Shown here: piece after piece, positions 17,103 through 26,289 of the stretch
Position numbering within the stretch: the stretch's first letter is position 1
Layout: each line of letters begins with the position of its first letter
From: Arthrobacter sp. C2
Lineage (GTDB): Bacteria; Actinomycetota; Actinomycetes; Actinomycetales; Micrococcaceae
Reading direction: 5' to 3'
Assembly: GCA_024207135.1 (NCBI GenBank)
Contig: CP042428.1
Coordinates: forward strand, 558,001-622,000
Length of the DNA stretch: 64,000 nucleotides
Made by a program: the position numbers and the translations under genes
The notes under the pieces: model-generated
Told to the model about the DNA's origin: nothing
Seen by the model: only the letters and a program-made list of their open reading frames with translations
Database searches by the model: none

Positions 17103-17840
17103 ATGAGTCTTTGGAATCCCGATGCCGACCACGCCCTTCACGTACGCGTTGAGGAGTCGTCGGGCGACGCGGAGGCGGATCTGATGGCCGGGGTCGCGCT
17201 GCTGAACGCGGTGCGCGAGGGCAGCTTGCCGGCGACGCTGAGGATTTACCGCCCGAACCCGACGGTGGCCTTCGGGCAGCGCGACGTGCGACTGGAGGGG
17301 TACGCCCGGGCCGTTGCGGAATCCCTGGAGCAGGGTTTTGCCCCGGTGGTGCGCAAGGCAGGGGGACGGGCTGCGGCCTACCACTCGGGCACGGTGATCG
17401 TGGACCACGTCGAGCCGGCCGTCGAGGCCATGATGGGCCACCAGCACCGCTTCAAGGTTTTGGGCCAGCTCTACGCCGATGCCCTGCGAGCCTCGGGGAT
17501 CGATGCACGGGTGGGGGAGATCCCCGGGGAATACTGCGCCGGCGACTACAGCGTCCACGGCATCCCCGGCGTTGGATCCATGGCGCGGAACCCCGTCAAG
17601 CTGGTGGGCACCGCCCAGCGGGTGGTGTCGGGGGCCTGGCTGTTTTCCAGCGTGTTCGTCATCGAGGATTCGGCACCGATCCGTGCGGTGCTGGATTCCG
17701 TCTACCGGGCCATGGGGATCGAGATGGACCCGGCCACCGTCGGTGCGGCAGATGATTTGCTGCCCGGCTACACCACCGAAGCCTTCACCAAGGACCTGCT
17801 GGCCGAATACGGACGCCACGCCGACCTGGTCGAAACCTAG
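17103..17840 (+). CDS. lipoate-protein ligase A family protein
   Basis: A 245-residue member of the BPL/LplA/LipB fold. The motif VVRKAGGRAAAYHSGTVIVD at about residues 84-103 corresponds to the RRxxGGGxVxHxxG lipoyl/biotinyl-AMP binding loop, and GEIPGEYCAGDYSVHG to the second conserved block. It probably transfers an acyl group (lipoate or octanoate) to a carrier lysine; the GGR-AAA variant of the first loop means the exact substrate is open. A TAGAAT at 17090-17095 sits about 8 bp before the ATG with no ribosome-binding site, suggesting a leaderless transcript. Confidence 0.8.
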   Translation: MSLWNPDADHALHVRVEESSGDAEADLMAGVALLNAVREGSLPATLRIYRPNPTVAFGQRDVRLEGYARAVAESLEQGFAPVVRKAGGRAAAYHSGTVIVDHVEPAVEAMMGHQHRFKVLGQLYADALRASGIDARVGEIPGEYCAGDYSVHGIPGVGSMARNPVKLVGTAQRVVSGAWLFSSVFVIEDSAPIRAVLDSVYRAMGIEMDPATVGAADDLLPGYTTEAFTKDLLAEYGRHADLVET

Positions 17841-17861
17841 GCAAAGCCGGAACCCGGTTGG

Positions 17862-18167
17862 TCAGCGGTTGCGCCGGCCCAGGATGAATCCCGCCCAGAG
17901 CGCGGACGCGCAGACGGCCATGGCGAGCAGGAGCCAGCCGGTGACCTGCGACGTGGTCAGGAAGTGCATGCCCGGCGCACCGGTGGCCTCGCCCACGGGT
18001 GCGTAGGCGAACCAGCCGAACGTGTCCGCCTCCCGGGGGCCGAGTGCGAAGACCAGGATTCCGGCGAGCAGCAGCAATCCAGCCAGGACCGCGGCGAACA
18101 CCGGGAGCCTGGTCAGCTGTGCACGTGAGGGGACTTGCGAGGTGGGAGTGGTGTCGTCCATGGGCAT
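17862..18167 (-). CDS. small two-TM membrane protein
   Basis: A 101-residue protein with two hydrophobic segments, about residues 22-45 (LPVFAAVLAGLLLLAGILVF) and 72-94 (VTGWLLLAMAVCASALWAGF), a short extracytoplasmic loop and a basic GRRNR end. No family recognised. It lies between the lipoate ligase-like gene (convergent) and the GntR regulator. Confidence 0.65.
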   Translation of the reverse strand: MPMDDTTPTSQVPSRAQLTRLPVFAAVLAGLLLLAGILVFALGPREADTFGWFAYAPVGEATGAPGMHFLTTSQVTGWLLLAMAVCASALWAGFILGRRNR

Positions 18168-18200
18168 CAGTATGCCATGGCCAAGTCCGATAAGCGCTGG

Positions 18201-18929
18201 TCAGTATCCGGTTGTGTATTCCCGCCAGAGCTCGTCGGGGTCAAGATCGAGGTGCTGGGCGGTGATGGCCTGGGATACCAGCAGCTGCCCGGTGCGGGTG
18301 AGGTGTTCGCGCATGGCGGCGGCTGCCTCCTGGCCCTTGCCGGCCTTGATGGCTTCGATGACGGGAGCGTGTTCGCCCAGGATCTCGGTGAGTGAGCGCT
18401 CCTTCCCGGCCGTTGAGACCCCCAGCAGCCGGGTGGAATCGCGCAGCCGGTTCACGATGCCGCGGCCGCGGTTGGAACCCGCGGCGCTCAGGATGGTGTC
18501 GTGCACCTGTTGGTCCAGGTCGAAGAACTCGTCGAGGGACCCGCGTTCGGCGGCCGAGCGCATGTGGGCCTCAAGGTCGTTGAACGTGGCAGCCAATGCG
18601 GGGGTGTTGGCATGGGCGGCTCGAAGCGCAGCCGGAACCTCGAGGGCCAGGCGCAGCGAGAAGATTTCCGCCACGTCGTGCGGGCTGGTGGGGATGACCC
18701 GGAATCCGCGGTTGCGCGAGAATTCGATCAGCCCGGCCTCTTCCAGGCGCAGCAGTCCGTCGCGGACCGGCGAGCGCGAGATTCCCAGCTGCTCGGCGAG
18801 CTGGTAGACGCTGTAGAGCCGTCCGACTTCCATCTCCCCGCTGCCCACGGAGTGGCGCACGTGGTTCATGACCTGGTCGGTCAGGGACTGCCCGAGTTGG
18901 GGCAAGGTGCGTGAATGGGGAATGGTCAT
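18201..18929 (-). CDS. GntR family regulator (FadR/FCD subgroup)
   Basis: A 242-residue repressor-type protein with an N-terminal winged helix (QLAEQLGISRSPVRDGLLRL, about residues 46-65) and a helical FCD ligand domain whose His residues would bind a metal (LDQQVHDTIL, EHAPVIEAIK, MREHLTRTG). It is divergent from the D-lactate-type dehydrogenase with 123 bp between the starts, so it most likely controls that gene and itself in response to a hydroxy acid. The intergenic sequence has an A/T-rich stretch around 18990-19010 where an operator could lie, but no convincing palindrome. Confidence 0.9.
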   Translation of the reverse strand: MTIPHSRTLPQLGQSLTDQVMNHVRHSVGSGEMEVGRLYSVYQLAEQLGISRSPVRDGLLRLEEAGLIEFSRNRGFRVIPTSPHDVAEIFSLRLALEVPAALRAAHANTPALAATFNDLEAHMRSAAERGSLDEFFDLDQQVHDTILSAAGSNRGRGIVNRLRDSTRLLGVSTAGKERSLTEILGEHAPVIEAIKAGKGQEAAAAMREHLTRTGQLLVSQAITAQHLDLDPDELWREYTTGY

Positions 18930-19052
18930 GGTCTGATTCTCTCATTTTTCGGGCGCAAGCGGGCGGATGGGAGCTTCTGGCAGCAACCATATCGTTAATT
19001 GTACGTAACATGCTACTGTGGCTTCACGTGCCCCGGATGAGAGGTCCTTCCC

Positions 19053-21959
19053 ATGGAAACCATGCCCACCACGGTTGATGCGGTTGCCGAGATGCGTTCG
19101 CGCTTGCGCACCGACATGGGAACGCGGGCCGCCTATGTCTCGGACGCCTCGATCTTCAGGCGTATCCCGGCAGCGGTGCTGGAGGTGCGCAGCGAGACGG
19201 ACATCGCCCTGGCCCTGGCCTACGCACGCTCCGAGGGTTTGTCCGTCACCAGTCGCGGCGGCGGAACCTCGGTGGCTGGCAACGCGATCGGCGAGGGCTT
19301 GGTGCTGGACACCTCGCGCTACTTCAACAAGATCCTGTCGATCGACCCGGAGACACGCACCGCGCGCATCCAGCCCGGGGTCGTGTGCGACAAGCTCCGC
19401 GACGCGGCGGCGGAGTTCGGGCTGACCTACGGGCCCGATCCCTCCACCCACAGCCGCTGCACCGTCGGCGGCATGGTCGCCAACAACGCCTGCGGCTCCC
19501 ACTCGCTGGCCTGGGGCACCGCGGCGGACAACGTCGAGTCCGTCAAGGTCATGTTCGCCGACGGGTCCACCGCAACCCTGGGCGCCAACGGAACCGACGA
19601 CCATGAGCTGGATGTGGGGCTGAAGAAACTGCGCGATGCGAACCTCTCGGTGCTGCGCACCGAGCTCGGCCGCTTCCCCCGGCAGGTCTCCGGCTACGGG
19701 CTGCACCACCTGCTGCCGGAAAACGGGTTCAACACCGCCCGCGCCTTCGCCGGGACCGAGGGCACCTGCGGAATCATCACCGAGCTCACCGTGAAGCTGG
19801 TGGAAAAACCGCGGGCCACGGCCCTGGCGGTGCTAGCCTTCGCAACGGTCTTCGACGCCGCGGCGGCGGCCGCCACCATGCGCCGCCCCGGCATCACCAC
19901 GGCCGAGGGCATGGGCGGGGACCTGCTCGACGCGTTGCGCTCGCGCCCCGGACAGGAACTGGCCGGATCCGACCTTCCCGGCATGGGCGGACCCTACGGG
20001 CGGATCGAGCGGGCAGGTGGCTGGCTGTTCTGCGAAACCGCGGGGGACACCCCCGAGGCGGCGCGGGCCCTTGCCGTGGCCCTGGCCAGCGAATGCTTGG
20101 CCGCGGAGTCGGTCAACGCCATTGACGCGGAAGTCGTCACGGATCCTGCAGCGGCCCGCACGCTGTGGCGGATCCGCGAGGCGGCCGCCGGCATCGTGAC
20201 CCGGCTTCCGGACGGCGGCGAGGCCTGGCCCTCCTGGGAGGACTCGGCGGTGCCGCCCGAACACCTGGCCGATTACCTGCGCGACCTCTACGCGTTGATG
20301 GAGACGCACGGCCTGCGCGGAATCCCGTTCGGCCACTTCGGCGAGGGCTGCGTGCACGTTCGCATCTCCTTCAGCCTGGGCGCCGAGGAAGGCGTGGCGG
20401 TCTTCCGCTCCTTCATGGAAGCCGCCGCACAAACCGTGGCCCGCTACGGCGGATCGCTCTCCGGGGAACACGGGGACGGCCGCGCACGCTCCGAACTGCT
20501 GGGCACCATGTACAGCGGGGCAGCGATGGGCGCCTTCAAGGACTTCAAGAACATCTTCGATCCCACCGGGCTGTTCAACCCCGGGGTGCTCATCGACCCC
20601 GAGCGGATCGATGACAGGCTGCGCCCCGGGCCCGGGCAGCGCACCTTCGAGCTCTCGCCGGTCCATGCGCTCTCCCGGGACAAGGGATCACTGCTCAACG
20701 CGGTGAACCGCTGCGTCGGGGTGGGGCTGTGCCGTTCCGACGAGGGGGCGATGTGCCCTTCCTTCCAGGGCACCGGAGATGAGGTGCACTCCACCCGGGG
20801 ACGGGCCCGGGTGCTCTCCGAAATGTTCCGCGGCGAATCCCTGCCCTCTGCCTACCGCTCCGAGGAGGTCAGGGAGGCCTTGGACTTGTGCCTGTCCTGC
20901 AAGGCCTGCGCCTCCGAGTGCCCGGTCAACGTGGACATGGCCACGTACAAGTCCGAATTCCTGCACCGCTTCTACGCCAAGCGGCTGCGCCCCATGGCCC
21001 ACTACACCATGGGCTGGCTGCCGGTCCTGACCCGGATCCTGCATGCGGTCCCCGGGGCGGCCGTTGCCGCCAACGCGCTGCTGCGGCTCAAGCCGGTGGA
21101 GAAGCTGGTGAAGAGGCTCGGCGGCATCGAGCCGACCCGCACCATGATCACCTTCGCCCCCGAATCCCTGCAGCGCTGGTTCGCCAAGCGCCCGAAGAGC
21201 ACCGCCGCGGCCGGTGCCGCCGGCTCCACCGTGGTGCTCTGGCCGGATTCCTTCAACAACCACCTGGACACTTCCCCGGGCAAGGCCGCCGTCGAGGTGC
21301 TCGAGGCCTTGGGCTACACGGTCATCGTTCCCGACGGCTTCGTCTGCTGCGGGCTGACCTGGCACTCCACCGGCCAGCTGGAGGCCGCCCGCCGGGTCAT
21401 CCGGCACACGCTGACGGTCATGGAACCGCTGCTGGATGTCGGCTACCCGGTCATCGGGCTAGAGCCCTCCTGCACCGTGATGCTGGGACACGAAATCACC
21501 GAGCTGCTCCCGGACGACCCGCCCGCAGCCGCCCTGGCCGCCGCCGTGGTGCCCTTCGGCGACCTGGTCGCCGGACACCTGCCGGAGGACGGCAAGCCCG
21601 GCGCCGCCTGGCCCTTCGGTGTGCTGGGCGCCGGGGCGGTCTCCCAGGTCCACTGCCACGAACGTTCCCTGGGTGACCACTCCGGAACCGCGAGGGTGCT
21701 GGCCTCGGTGGGGATAGACGAGCGGGAGATCGACACCGGGTGCTGCGGGCTGGCCGGAAACTGGGGCTTCGAGCCCGGGCACGCCGAGCTCTCCCGCTCC
21801 CTCGGCGAGCGCGAGCTCTTCCCGGCGATCCGCGGGCGGGCCGAGGGGGACCTGGTGCTGGCCGACGGCTTCTCCTGCCGCACCCAGATCTCCGAGGGCA
21901 CCGAGGCGAGGGGCATGCACCTGGCCCAGGTGCTCGCCGCGGCGCGGCTGGAGCCCTAG
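19053..21959 (+). CDS. FAD-linked oxidase fused to Fe-S domain, D-lactate dehydrogenase type
   Basis: A 968-residue fusion of a GlcD-like flavin domain with a GlcF-like iron-sulfur domain. The FAD-binding region (about 40-180) contains VTSRGGGTSVAGNAIGEGLV and GPDPSTHSRCTVGGMVANNA; the C-terminal cap of the oxidase follows. The [4Fe-4S] motif is C613-x2-C616-x2-C619-x3-C623-P, and two CCG-type motifs (VCCGLTWHS, CCGLAGNWG) lie near the end. Such proteins oxidise D-lactate or another D-2-hydroxy acid and feed electrons to the quinone pool. The divergent GntR regulator and the hydroxybutyrate dehydrogenase downstream fit hydroxy-acid use. D-2-hydroxyglutarate is an alternative substrate. Confidence 0.9.
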   Translation: METMPTTVDAVAEMRSRLRTDMGTRAAYVSDASIFRRIPAAVLEVRSETDIALALAYARSEGLSVTSRGGGTSVAGNAIGEGLVLDTSRYFNKILSIDPETRTARIQPGVVCDKLRDAAAEFGLTYGPDPSTHSRCTVGGMVANNACGSHSLAWGTAADNVESVKVMFADGSTATLGANGTDDHELDVGLKKLRDANLSVLRTELGRFPRQVSGYGLHHLLPENGFNTARAFAGTEGTCGIITELTVKLVEKPRATALAVLAFATVFDAAAAAATMRRPGITTAEGMGGDLLDALRSRPGQELAGSDLPGMGGPYGRIERAGGWLFCETAGDTPEAARALAVALASECLAAESVNAIDAEVVTDPAAARTLWRIREAAAGIVTRLPDGGEAWPSWEDSAVPPEHLADYLRDLYALMETHGLRGIPFGHFGEGCVHVRISFSLGAEEGVAVFRSFMEAAAQTVARYGGSLSGEHGDGRARSELLGTMYSGAAMGAFKDFKNIFDPTGLFNPGVLIDPERIDDRLRPGPGQRTFELSPVHALSRDKGSLLNAVNRCVGVGLCRSDEGAMCPSFQGTGDEVHSTRGRARVLSEMFRGESLPSAYRSEEVREALDLCLSCKACASECPVNVDMATYKSEFLHRFYAKRLRPMAHYTMGWLPVLTRILHAVPGAAVAANALLRLKPVEKLVKRLGGIEPTRTMITFAPESLQRWFAKRPKSTAAAGAAGSTVVLWPDSFNNHLDTSPGKAAVEVLEALGYTVIVPDGFVCCGLTWHSTGQLEAARRVIRHTLTVMEPLLDVGYPVIGLEPSCTVMLGHEITELLPDDPPAAALAAAVVPFGDLVAGHLPEDGKPGAAWPFGVLGAGAVSQVHCHERSLGDHSGTARVLASVGIDEREIDTGCCGLAGNWGFEPGHAELSRSLGERELFPAIRGRAEGDLVLADGFSCRTQISEGTEARGMHLAQVLAAARLEP

Positions 21960-22012
21960 GCGCCGCACGCACACGCACTGTGCGCGGGTGGGCATTGCGT
22001 GGCGGGAGGGAC

Positions 22013-22049
22013 CGGGCAATACTCGGCCTAATGCACCGAGCATTGCCCG
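22013..22049. promoter_or_regulatory. inverted repeat upstream of bdhA
   Basis: CGGGCAAT-A-CTCGG pairs with CCGAG-C-ATTGCCCG across a 9-bp loop, a 13-bp stem with one mismatch. It sits between the dehydrogenase stop and the bdhA ribosome-binding site. With no T-run it is more likely an operator or attenuator-like hairpin than a strong terminator. Confidence 0.5.
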
Positions 22050-22067
22050 ACCCCGGAGGTACACGAC

Positions 22068-22850
22068 ATGGCCGAGATGCCGGCACCCACGCACTATCCG
22101 CCCATGCTCACCGGACTGGCCGGCAAACGCGTCCTGGTCACCGGAGGTGCCGGGGGACTGGGCGCGGCCATGGCCCGTACGCTGGCCGGCCAAGGTGCGC
22201 ACCTGGTCGTTGCCGATCGCGACGGGGCCGCGGCCGACGCGCTGGCGCGGGAGATCAACGGGGAAACGTGGGAAATGGACTTCCTGGACACCGCCGCCCT
22301 CGAATCGCCGCGGCTGGAGGTGGACGTGCTCATCAACAACGCCGGGGTCCAAACCATCGCCCCGATCCAGGACTTCGAGCCCGCAGCCTTCCGCCGGATC
22401 CTCACCCTGATGCTCGAGGTCCCGTTCCTGCTCACCCGGGCGGCCCTGCCGCACATGTACCGGCAGGGATATGGGCGCATCATCAACATATCCTCCATCC
22501 ATGGCCTGCGCGCCTCCGAGTTCAAGTCGGCCTACGTGGCGGCCAAGCACGGGCTGGAAGGATTCTCCAAGGCCACCGCCCGGGAGGGCGGACCGCACGG
22601 GGTCACCAGCAATTGCGTGAACCCCGGCTACGTGCGCACCGCCATGGTCGAAGGACAGGTCAAGGACCAAGCCGCCACCCACGGGATCGGCGAGGGTGCC
22701 GTGCTGGAAACGGTCATGCTCGCCAGGAACGCGATCAAGCGGCTCGTTGAACCGCACGAGGTCGCAACGCTCGTTGCCTTCCTGGCCTCGGAGCAGGCCG
22801 CCATGGTCACCGGGGCCTCCTACGTGCTCGACGGCGGGTGGAACGCGTGA
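22068..22850 (+). CDS. bdhA: 3-hydroxybutyrate dehydrogenase (SDR)
   Basis: Classical short-chain dehydrogenase of 260 residues. The cofactor loop is VTGGAGGLGAAMA, the NNAG motif is present, and the active site has INISSIHG and YVAAK. The segments NNAGVQTIAPIQDFEP, HGLRASEFKSAYVAAKHGLE and NCVNPGYVRTAMVEGQVKDQ are strongly characteristic of D-3-hydroxybutyrate dehydrogenase (EC 1.1.1.30), giving acetoacetate with NAD. A GGAGG site precedes the ATG. Its stop overlaps the alcohol dehydrogenase start (TGATG), so the two are coupled. The carnitine pathway upstream also yields acetoacetate, but no physical link is shown. Confidence 0.88.
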   Translation: MAEMPAPTHYPPMLTGLAGKRVLVTGGAGGLGAAMARTLAGQGAHLVVADRDGAAADALAREINGETWEMDFLDTAALESPRLEVDVLINNAGVQTIAPIQDFEPAAFRRILTLMLEVPFLLTRAALPHMYRQGYGRIINISSIHGLRASEFKSAYVAAKHGLEGFSKATAREGGPHGVTSNCVNPGYVRTAMVEGQVKDQAATHGIGEGAVLETVMLARNAIKRLVEPHEVATLVAFLASEQAAMVTGASYVLDGGWNA

Positions 22851-23971
22851 TGCGCGCCGCGATCCTGCGCGAGCTGCCCGCCGGCGCGACCGTTCCCTAC
22901 GCCCAAAGCCGCCCGTTGGGGATCGAGGAGCTTGACAGCCCGCGCCCGCGCGCCGGTGAGGTCGGGGTGGACATCATCCTCTCCTCGCTGTGCCACTCGG
23001 ACCTCTCGGTCGTCAACGGCTCCCGTCCCCGGCCGTTGCCCATGGCCCTGGGTCACGAGGCCGTCGGCCGGGTCGCCAGCCTGGGCGAGGGGGTGAACCA
23101 CCTGCAGGTCGGCGCCAAGGTCGTGCTGGTCTTCGTGCCCAGCTGCGGGGATTGCCGGGCCTGCGCGGCCGGGCGCCCGGCGCTGTGCCACCGGGCCGCG
23201 GCCAGCAACACCGACGGGAACCTGCTGCACGGCCCGGCACTGCTGCGGGGGCCACACGGGGAGCGGATCAACCACCACCTGGGCGTATCGGCCTTTGCCA
23301 GCCACGCGGTGGTGGCCGCCGAGTCACTGGTGCCCATCGACGAGGACGTGCCCGACGAGGTCGCGGCCATGTTCGGCTGCGCCGTGCTCACCGGCATCGG
23401 CGCGATCCGCCACACCGCGCGGCTCGAGGCGGGCCAATCGGTGATCGTCTACGGATTGGGTGCCGTGGGGCTGGCGGCGGTCATGGGCGCGGCGCTCCAG
23501 GGCGCCGGCAGCATCATCGCCATCGACCCGAACACTGACAAGCACGCCCTGGCGCTGGCCTGCGGAGCCACCGCCGTCGGCACCCCCGAGGAAGCCGGCG
23601 ACCTGGTCGCCGCGGCCACCGGCGACGGGGTCGACGTCGCGATCGAGGCCTCCGGCTCCGCGGCAGTGATCGGACAGGCCCTGGGTGTGCTGACCCGCGG
23701 CGGTGCGGTGGTCTGCGTGGGGCTGCCGCACCCGGAGGCGCAGCTGACCGTGCCGGCGCTGGGCTTCGCCGGCGCGGGAAAACGACTGCTGGGGTCCTAC
23801 ATGGGGGACGCCCGCCCGGCCGAGGACATCGCCTTTTACGTCCGGGCCTGGCGCGAGGGCCGGCTTCCGGTGCACCTGCTGCACACCGACACCCGCCCGC
23901 TGGACCGGATCAACGAGGCGCTGGACGCGCTGGGCGAGGGCAGGGTCATTCGCCGGCTGCTGGTGCCGTAG
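22850..23971 (+). CDS. zinc-dependent alcohol dehydrogenase
   Basis: Medium-chain dehydrogenase of 373 residues. The catalytic zinc ligands are visible in SSLCHSDLS and ALGHEAVG, and the structural-zinc loop is CGDCRACAAGRPALC. The nucleotide-binding motif is YGLGAVGLAAVMGAALQGAG. The long insertion after the structural zinc loop (GNLLHGPALLRGPHGERINH) places it with the class III-like / long-loop alcohol dehydrogenases. It is translationally coupled to bdhA. Substrate not determined; a C4 or other short-chain alcohol or aldehyde is an inference. Confidence 0.85.
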   Translation: MRAAILRELPAGATVPYAQSRPLGIEELDSPRPRAGEVGVDIILSSLCHSDLSVVNGSRPRPLPMALGHEAVGRVASLGEGVNHLQVGAKVVLVFVPSCGDCRACAAGRPALCHRAAASNTDGNLLHGPALLRGPHGERINHHLGVSAFASHAVVAAESLVPIDEDVPDEVAAMFGCAVLTGIGAIRHTARLEAGQSVIVYGLGAVGLAAVMGAALQGAGSIIAIDPNTDKHALALACGATAVGTPEEAGDLVAAATGDGVDVAIEASGSAAVIGQALGVLTRGGAVVCVGLPHPEAQLTVPALGFAGAGKRLLGSYMGDARPAEDIAFYVRAWREGRLPVHLLHTDTRPLDRINEALDALGEGRVIRRLLVP

Positions 23972-24194
23972 TACGGCAGGGGTTGTGTCTGCGTCCCCAC
24001 GTCGTCCGCACTGCGCCACGGCGCCCGCAGGAGTGTCCTTGGCGGCCGGAATGCCCGATAGGGGACTCGAGGCGTTTCGTTCGGGAGCACCGCCACCGCG
24101 ACGATCCGCGCGTGGCAGCCCGACGCTCCAGCCGCCCGGGGCCGGAACCACCGATATGCCGAGCGCGGCAGGGGCAGGCCCGTAGGGTGAAGTC

Positions 24195-25232
24195 ATGACG
24201 GCACGCATTGACAAGGCAGGCAGGCTCTCCGACGTGCTCGCAAGCCTCGACGATGCCGGTGTGCGGCGGCTCCTCGAAACCGCACAGCCCGTTGGCACAG
24301 GCATCGGGGGAACCACCAAGACGGCCAGCATCGGCGGAACGGCCGTGTTTGTGAAACAGCTCCCGCTGACCCGCAGCGAAGAGGCGGACCCGACCTCCAC
24401 GGCCATCCGCCTCCGGCTTCCCTTCACCTGCCACTACGGGATAGGAAGCCCGACCCACGGAGTCGGCCGGGAACTGGCGGCACACCAGGCGACCACCGGG
24501 TGGGTTCGCGATGGATCGGCGGACTTCTTCCCGCTTTTGCTGGAGTGGAGAGTCATTGACCTGAAGTCCGCATCGGACCTGCATGAATTTGACGGCGATG
24601 CTCCGCAGCGCCGATGGGGGACTCATTGGCCCGAGGTCCAGCGGGAACTCACCGCGATGAAGGACGCAAGCAAGAGCATGGTGCTCTTCCTCGAGCACGT
24701 GCCGGAGACGTTGGGCGCCTGGCTGCACAGGAGTCTGGCCGCCGGAACCGGGGCGAGCGTTTTCGCCGACGTGGTCGCCCAGCTCATGGAGGCCGCGGCA
24801 TGGATGGATACGCAAGGGTTCCAGCACTTCGATGCACATCCGGGCAACATCCTGGTGCACGAGGGCAGGTTGCTGTTCACGGACTTCGGCCTCGCGCTTT
24901 ACCGCGGGTTCGAGCTCACCGTGGAGGAAAAAAACTCCATGGTCGCGCATGCAGGCTTTGACCGTGATACAGCCCTGATGCACCTGTTCCACTGGGTGCT
25001 TTTCGAGCTCGGCCTTACCTCCGGTGCGCAGCGCCTGGAACTGCTTCGTGCCGCTGCCGCCGACCCTGCCACGCAGGCACTGGACCCGGTACGCGTGGCG
25101 CTCGGCGAAAGCGCCGACCTGATTGCCCGGCATGCGGCCGTAGCCGTCTACGTCACCGAGATGTTCGGCATCCTCATGAACGATGCGTCCGCTACCCGAT
25201 ACGACAGCACGATCGGTGACCTGGGAGTTTGA
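24195..25232 (+). CDS. protein-kinase-like phosphotransferase
   Basis: A 345-residue protein with kinase-fold signatures but no close family that I can name. A nucleotide-binding lysine candidate lies in AVFVKQLPLT near residue 55; the catalytic loop is FQHFDAHPGNILVH (HxDxxxxN) and the metal-binding loop FTDFGLALYRGF (DFG). Unlike eukaryotic-type Ser/Thr kinases it lacks a clear glycine-rich P-loop. It could phosphorylate a protein or a small molecule. It stands alone; the 223-bp stretch before it shows nothing recognisable. Confidence 0.7.
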   Translation: MTARIDKAGRLSDVLASLDDAGVRRLLETAQPVGTGIGGTTKTASIGGTAVFVKQLPLTRSEEADPTSTAIRLRLPFTCHYGIGSPTHGVGRELAAHQATTGWVRDGSADFFPLLLEWRVIDLKSASDLHEFDGDAPQRRWGTHWPEVQRELTAMKDASKSMVLFLEHVPETLGAWLHRSLAAGTGASVFADVVAQLMEAAAWMDTQGFQHFDAHPGNILVHEGRLLFTDFGLALYRGFELTVEEKNSMVAHAGFDRDTALMHLFHWVLFELGLTSGAQRLELLRAAAADPATQALDPVRVALGESADLIARHAAVAVYVTEMFGILMNDASATRYDSTIGDLGV

Positions 25233-25310
25233 AGCCCTTGCCATCCCGGGTCGACGGTGTTTGTTGGACTTTCGATATCCAGGATCCAAGTGCTTCCTCG
25301 CGGATGCCGG

Positions 25311-25547
25311 TCAGAACAATGCGTCGGCGGTTCCGATGACGGCCGAGATGAGGAACGCCACCGCGCAGAAGATCAAGCACCAGGCCATGACTTGGAAGGA
25401 CGCGAACACTCTTGCGACGCGGTTGCGAGGCAGCGGCTTTCCGCCACGGTGTGCAGGCTCCGAGCGGGTGGGCCGTTCCGTCCTGATGGAGTGGACAATG
25501 ACCGCCGCAAGCACAACAAAAAGTACCCACGTGATGATCAGGTCCAT
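25311..25547 (-). CDS. small two-TM membrane protein
   Basis: A 78-residue protein with two hydrophobic helices, MDLIITWVLFVVLAAVIVHS at the N terminus and about 52-72 (FQVMAWCLIFCAVAFLISAV), joined by a basic loop. No family recognised. It follows the mycothiol operon on the same strand, beyond a strong hairpin, and converges on the kinase-like gene. Confidence 0.55.
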   Translation of the reverse strand: MDLIITWVLFVVLAAVIVHSIRTERPTRSEPAHRGGKPLPRNRVARVFASFQVMAWCLIFCAVAFLISAVIGTADALF

Positions 25548-25596
25548 TGCCTAAGTCCTTCTCGGTAGTTGGGAGGATTCATCATTCCTTGAACAA

Positions 25597-25645
25597 CGGT
25601 GTGGGCGGCGAAAACACGGAAACCGTGCCTTCGCCGCCCACACCG
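25597..25645 (-). terminator. long hairpin after the mscR-MBL operon
   Basis: A perfect 16-bp stem (CGGTGTGGGCGGCGAA against TTCGCCGCCCACACCG) with a 17-bp loop that itself contains CACGG/CCGTG. It begins 15 bp past the stop of the MBL gene in transcription direction. The T-run is weak, so termination efficiency is uncertain. Confidence 0.65.
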
Positions 25646-25659
25646 AGGATCAATGCCGG

Positions 25660-26289
25660 TCAGTGGCCGCGCTTGATCCACTCGTCCAGGTTCGGTGCCT
25701 CGGCACCGATCGTGGTGGCATCCCCGTGGCCGGTGTTCACCACCGTGCTCGCCGGCAGGGTGAGCAGGCGTTCGCGGATCGAGTCGATGATCGTCTCGAA
25801 GCTCGAATAGCTGCGCCCGGTGGCACCCGGGCCGCCGTTGAACAGCGTGTCCCCGGAGAACAGGGTGCCCAGCGATTCCACGTAGAAGCAGGTGGAACCG
25901 GGGGAGTGCCCGGGGGTGTGCAGGGCCACCAGCGTGGTGCCGGCAACCTCGAACTCCTGCCCGTCGGTGATCTCGTGGTCAGCGGTGGTTCCGGGGAACA
26001 CGTTCTCCCAGAGCATCGTGTCGGCCGGGTTCAGGTGGATCGGTGCCTCGACCAGGTCGGCGAATTCGCGGGCGTAGCGGATGTGGTCGTCGTGCCCGTG
26101 GGTCAGCAGCACGGCCTTGACCGCGCGGTTGCCCACCACTTCCTTGATTTTGGCCGGTTCGTGGGCCGGGTCGATCACGAAGACCTCATCCTGGTTCCCG
26201 ATGATCCAGACGTTGTTGTCCACCTCCCAGGTGCCCCCGTCCAGGGAGAACGTGCCGGAGGTGACGATGTTTTGGATCTGTGCCGACAT
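25660..26289 (-). CDS. MBL-fold hydrolase of the mycothiol formaldehyde pathway
   Basis: Metallo-beta-lactamase-fold hydrolase of 209 residues. Metal ligands are visible: THGHDDH (HxHxDH), HTPGHSPGS and FSGDTLF, with a C-terminal NTGHGDAT. The ATG at 26289 shares one base with the stop of mscR (TAATG), so the pair is coupled. In actinobacteria an MBL-fold protein commonly follows mycothiol-dependent formaldehyde dehydrogenase and is thought to hydrolyse S-formylmycothiol; that role here rests on context. Confidence 0.87.
   Translation of the reverse strand: MSAQIQNIVTSGTFSLDGGTWEVDNNVWIIGNQDEVFVIDPAHEPAKIKEVVGNRAVKAVLLTHGHDDHIRYAREFADLVEAPIHLNPADTMLWENVFPGTTADHEITDGQEFEVAGTTLVALHTPGHSPGSTCFYVESLGTLFSGDTLFNGGPGATGRSYSSFETIIDSIRERLLTLPASTVVNTGHGDATTIGAEAPNLDEWIKRGH

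Noticed and set aside
18990-19012. GntR operator near TTAATTGTACGTAACATG
   Set aside because: The arms do not pair well enough to call an operator.
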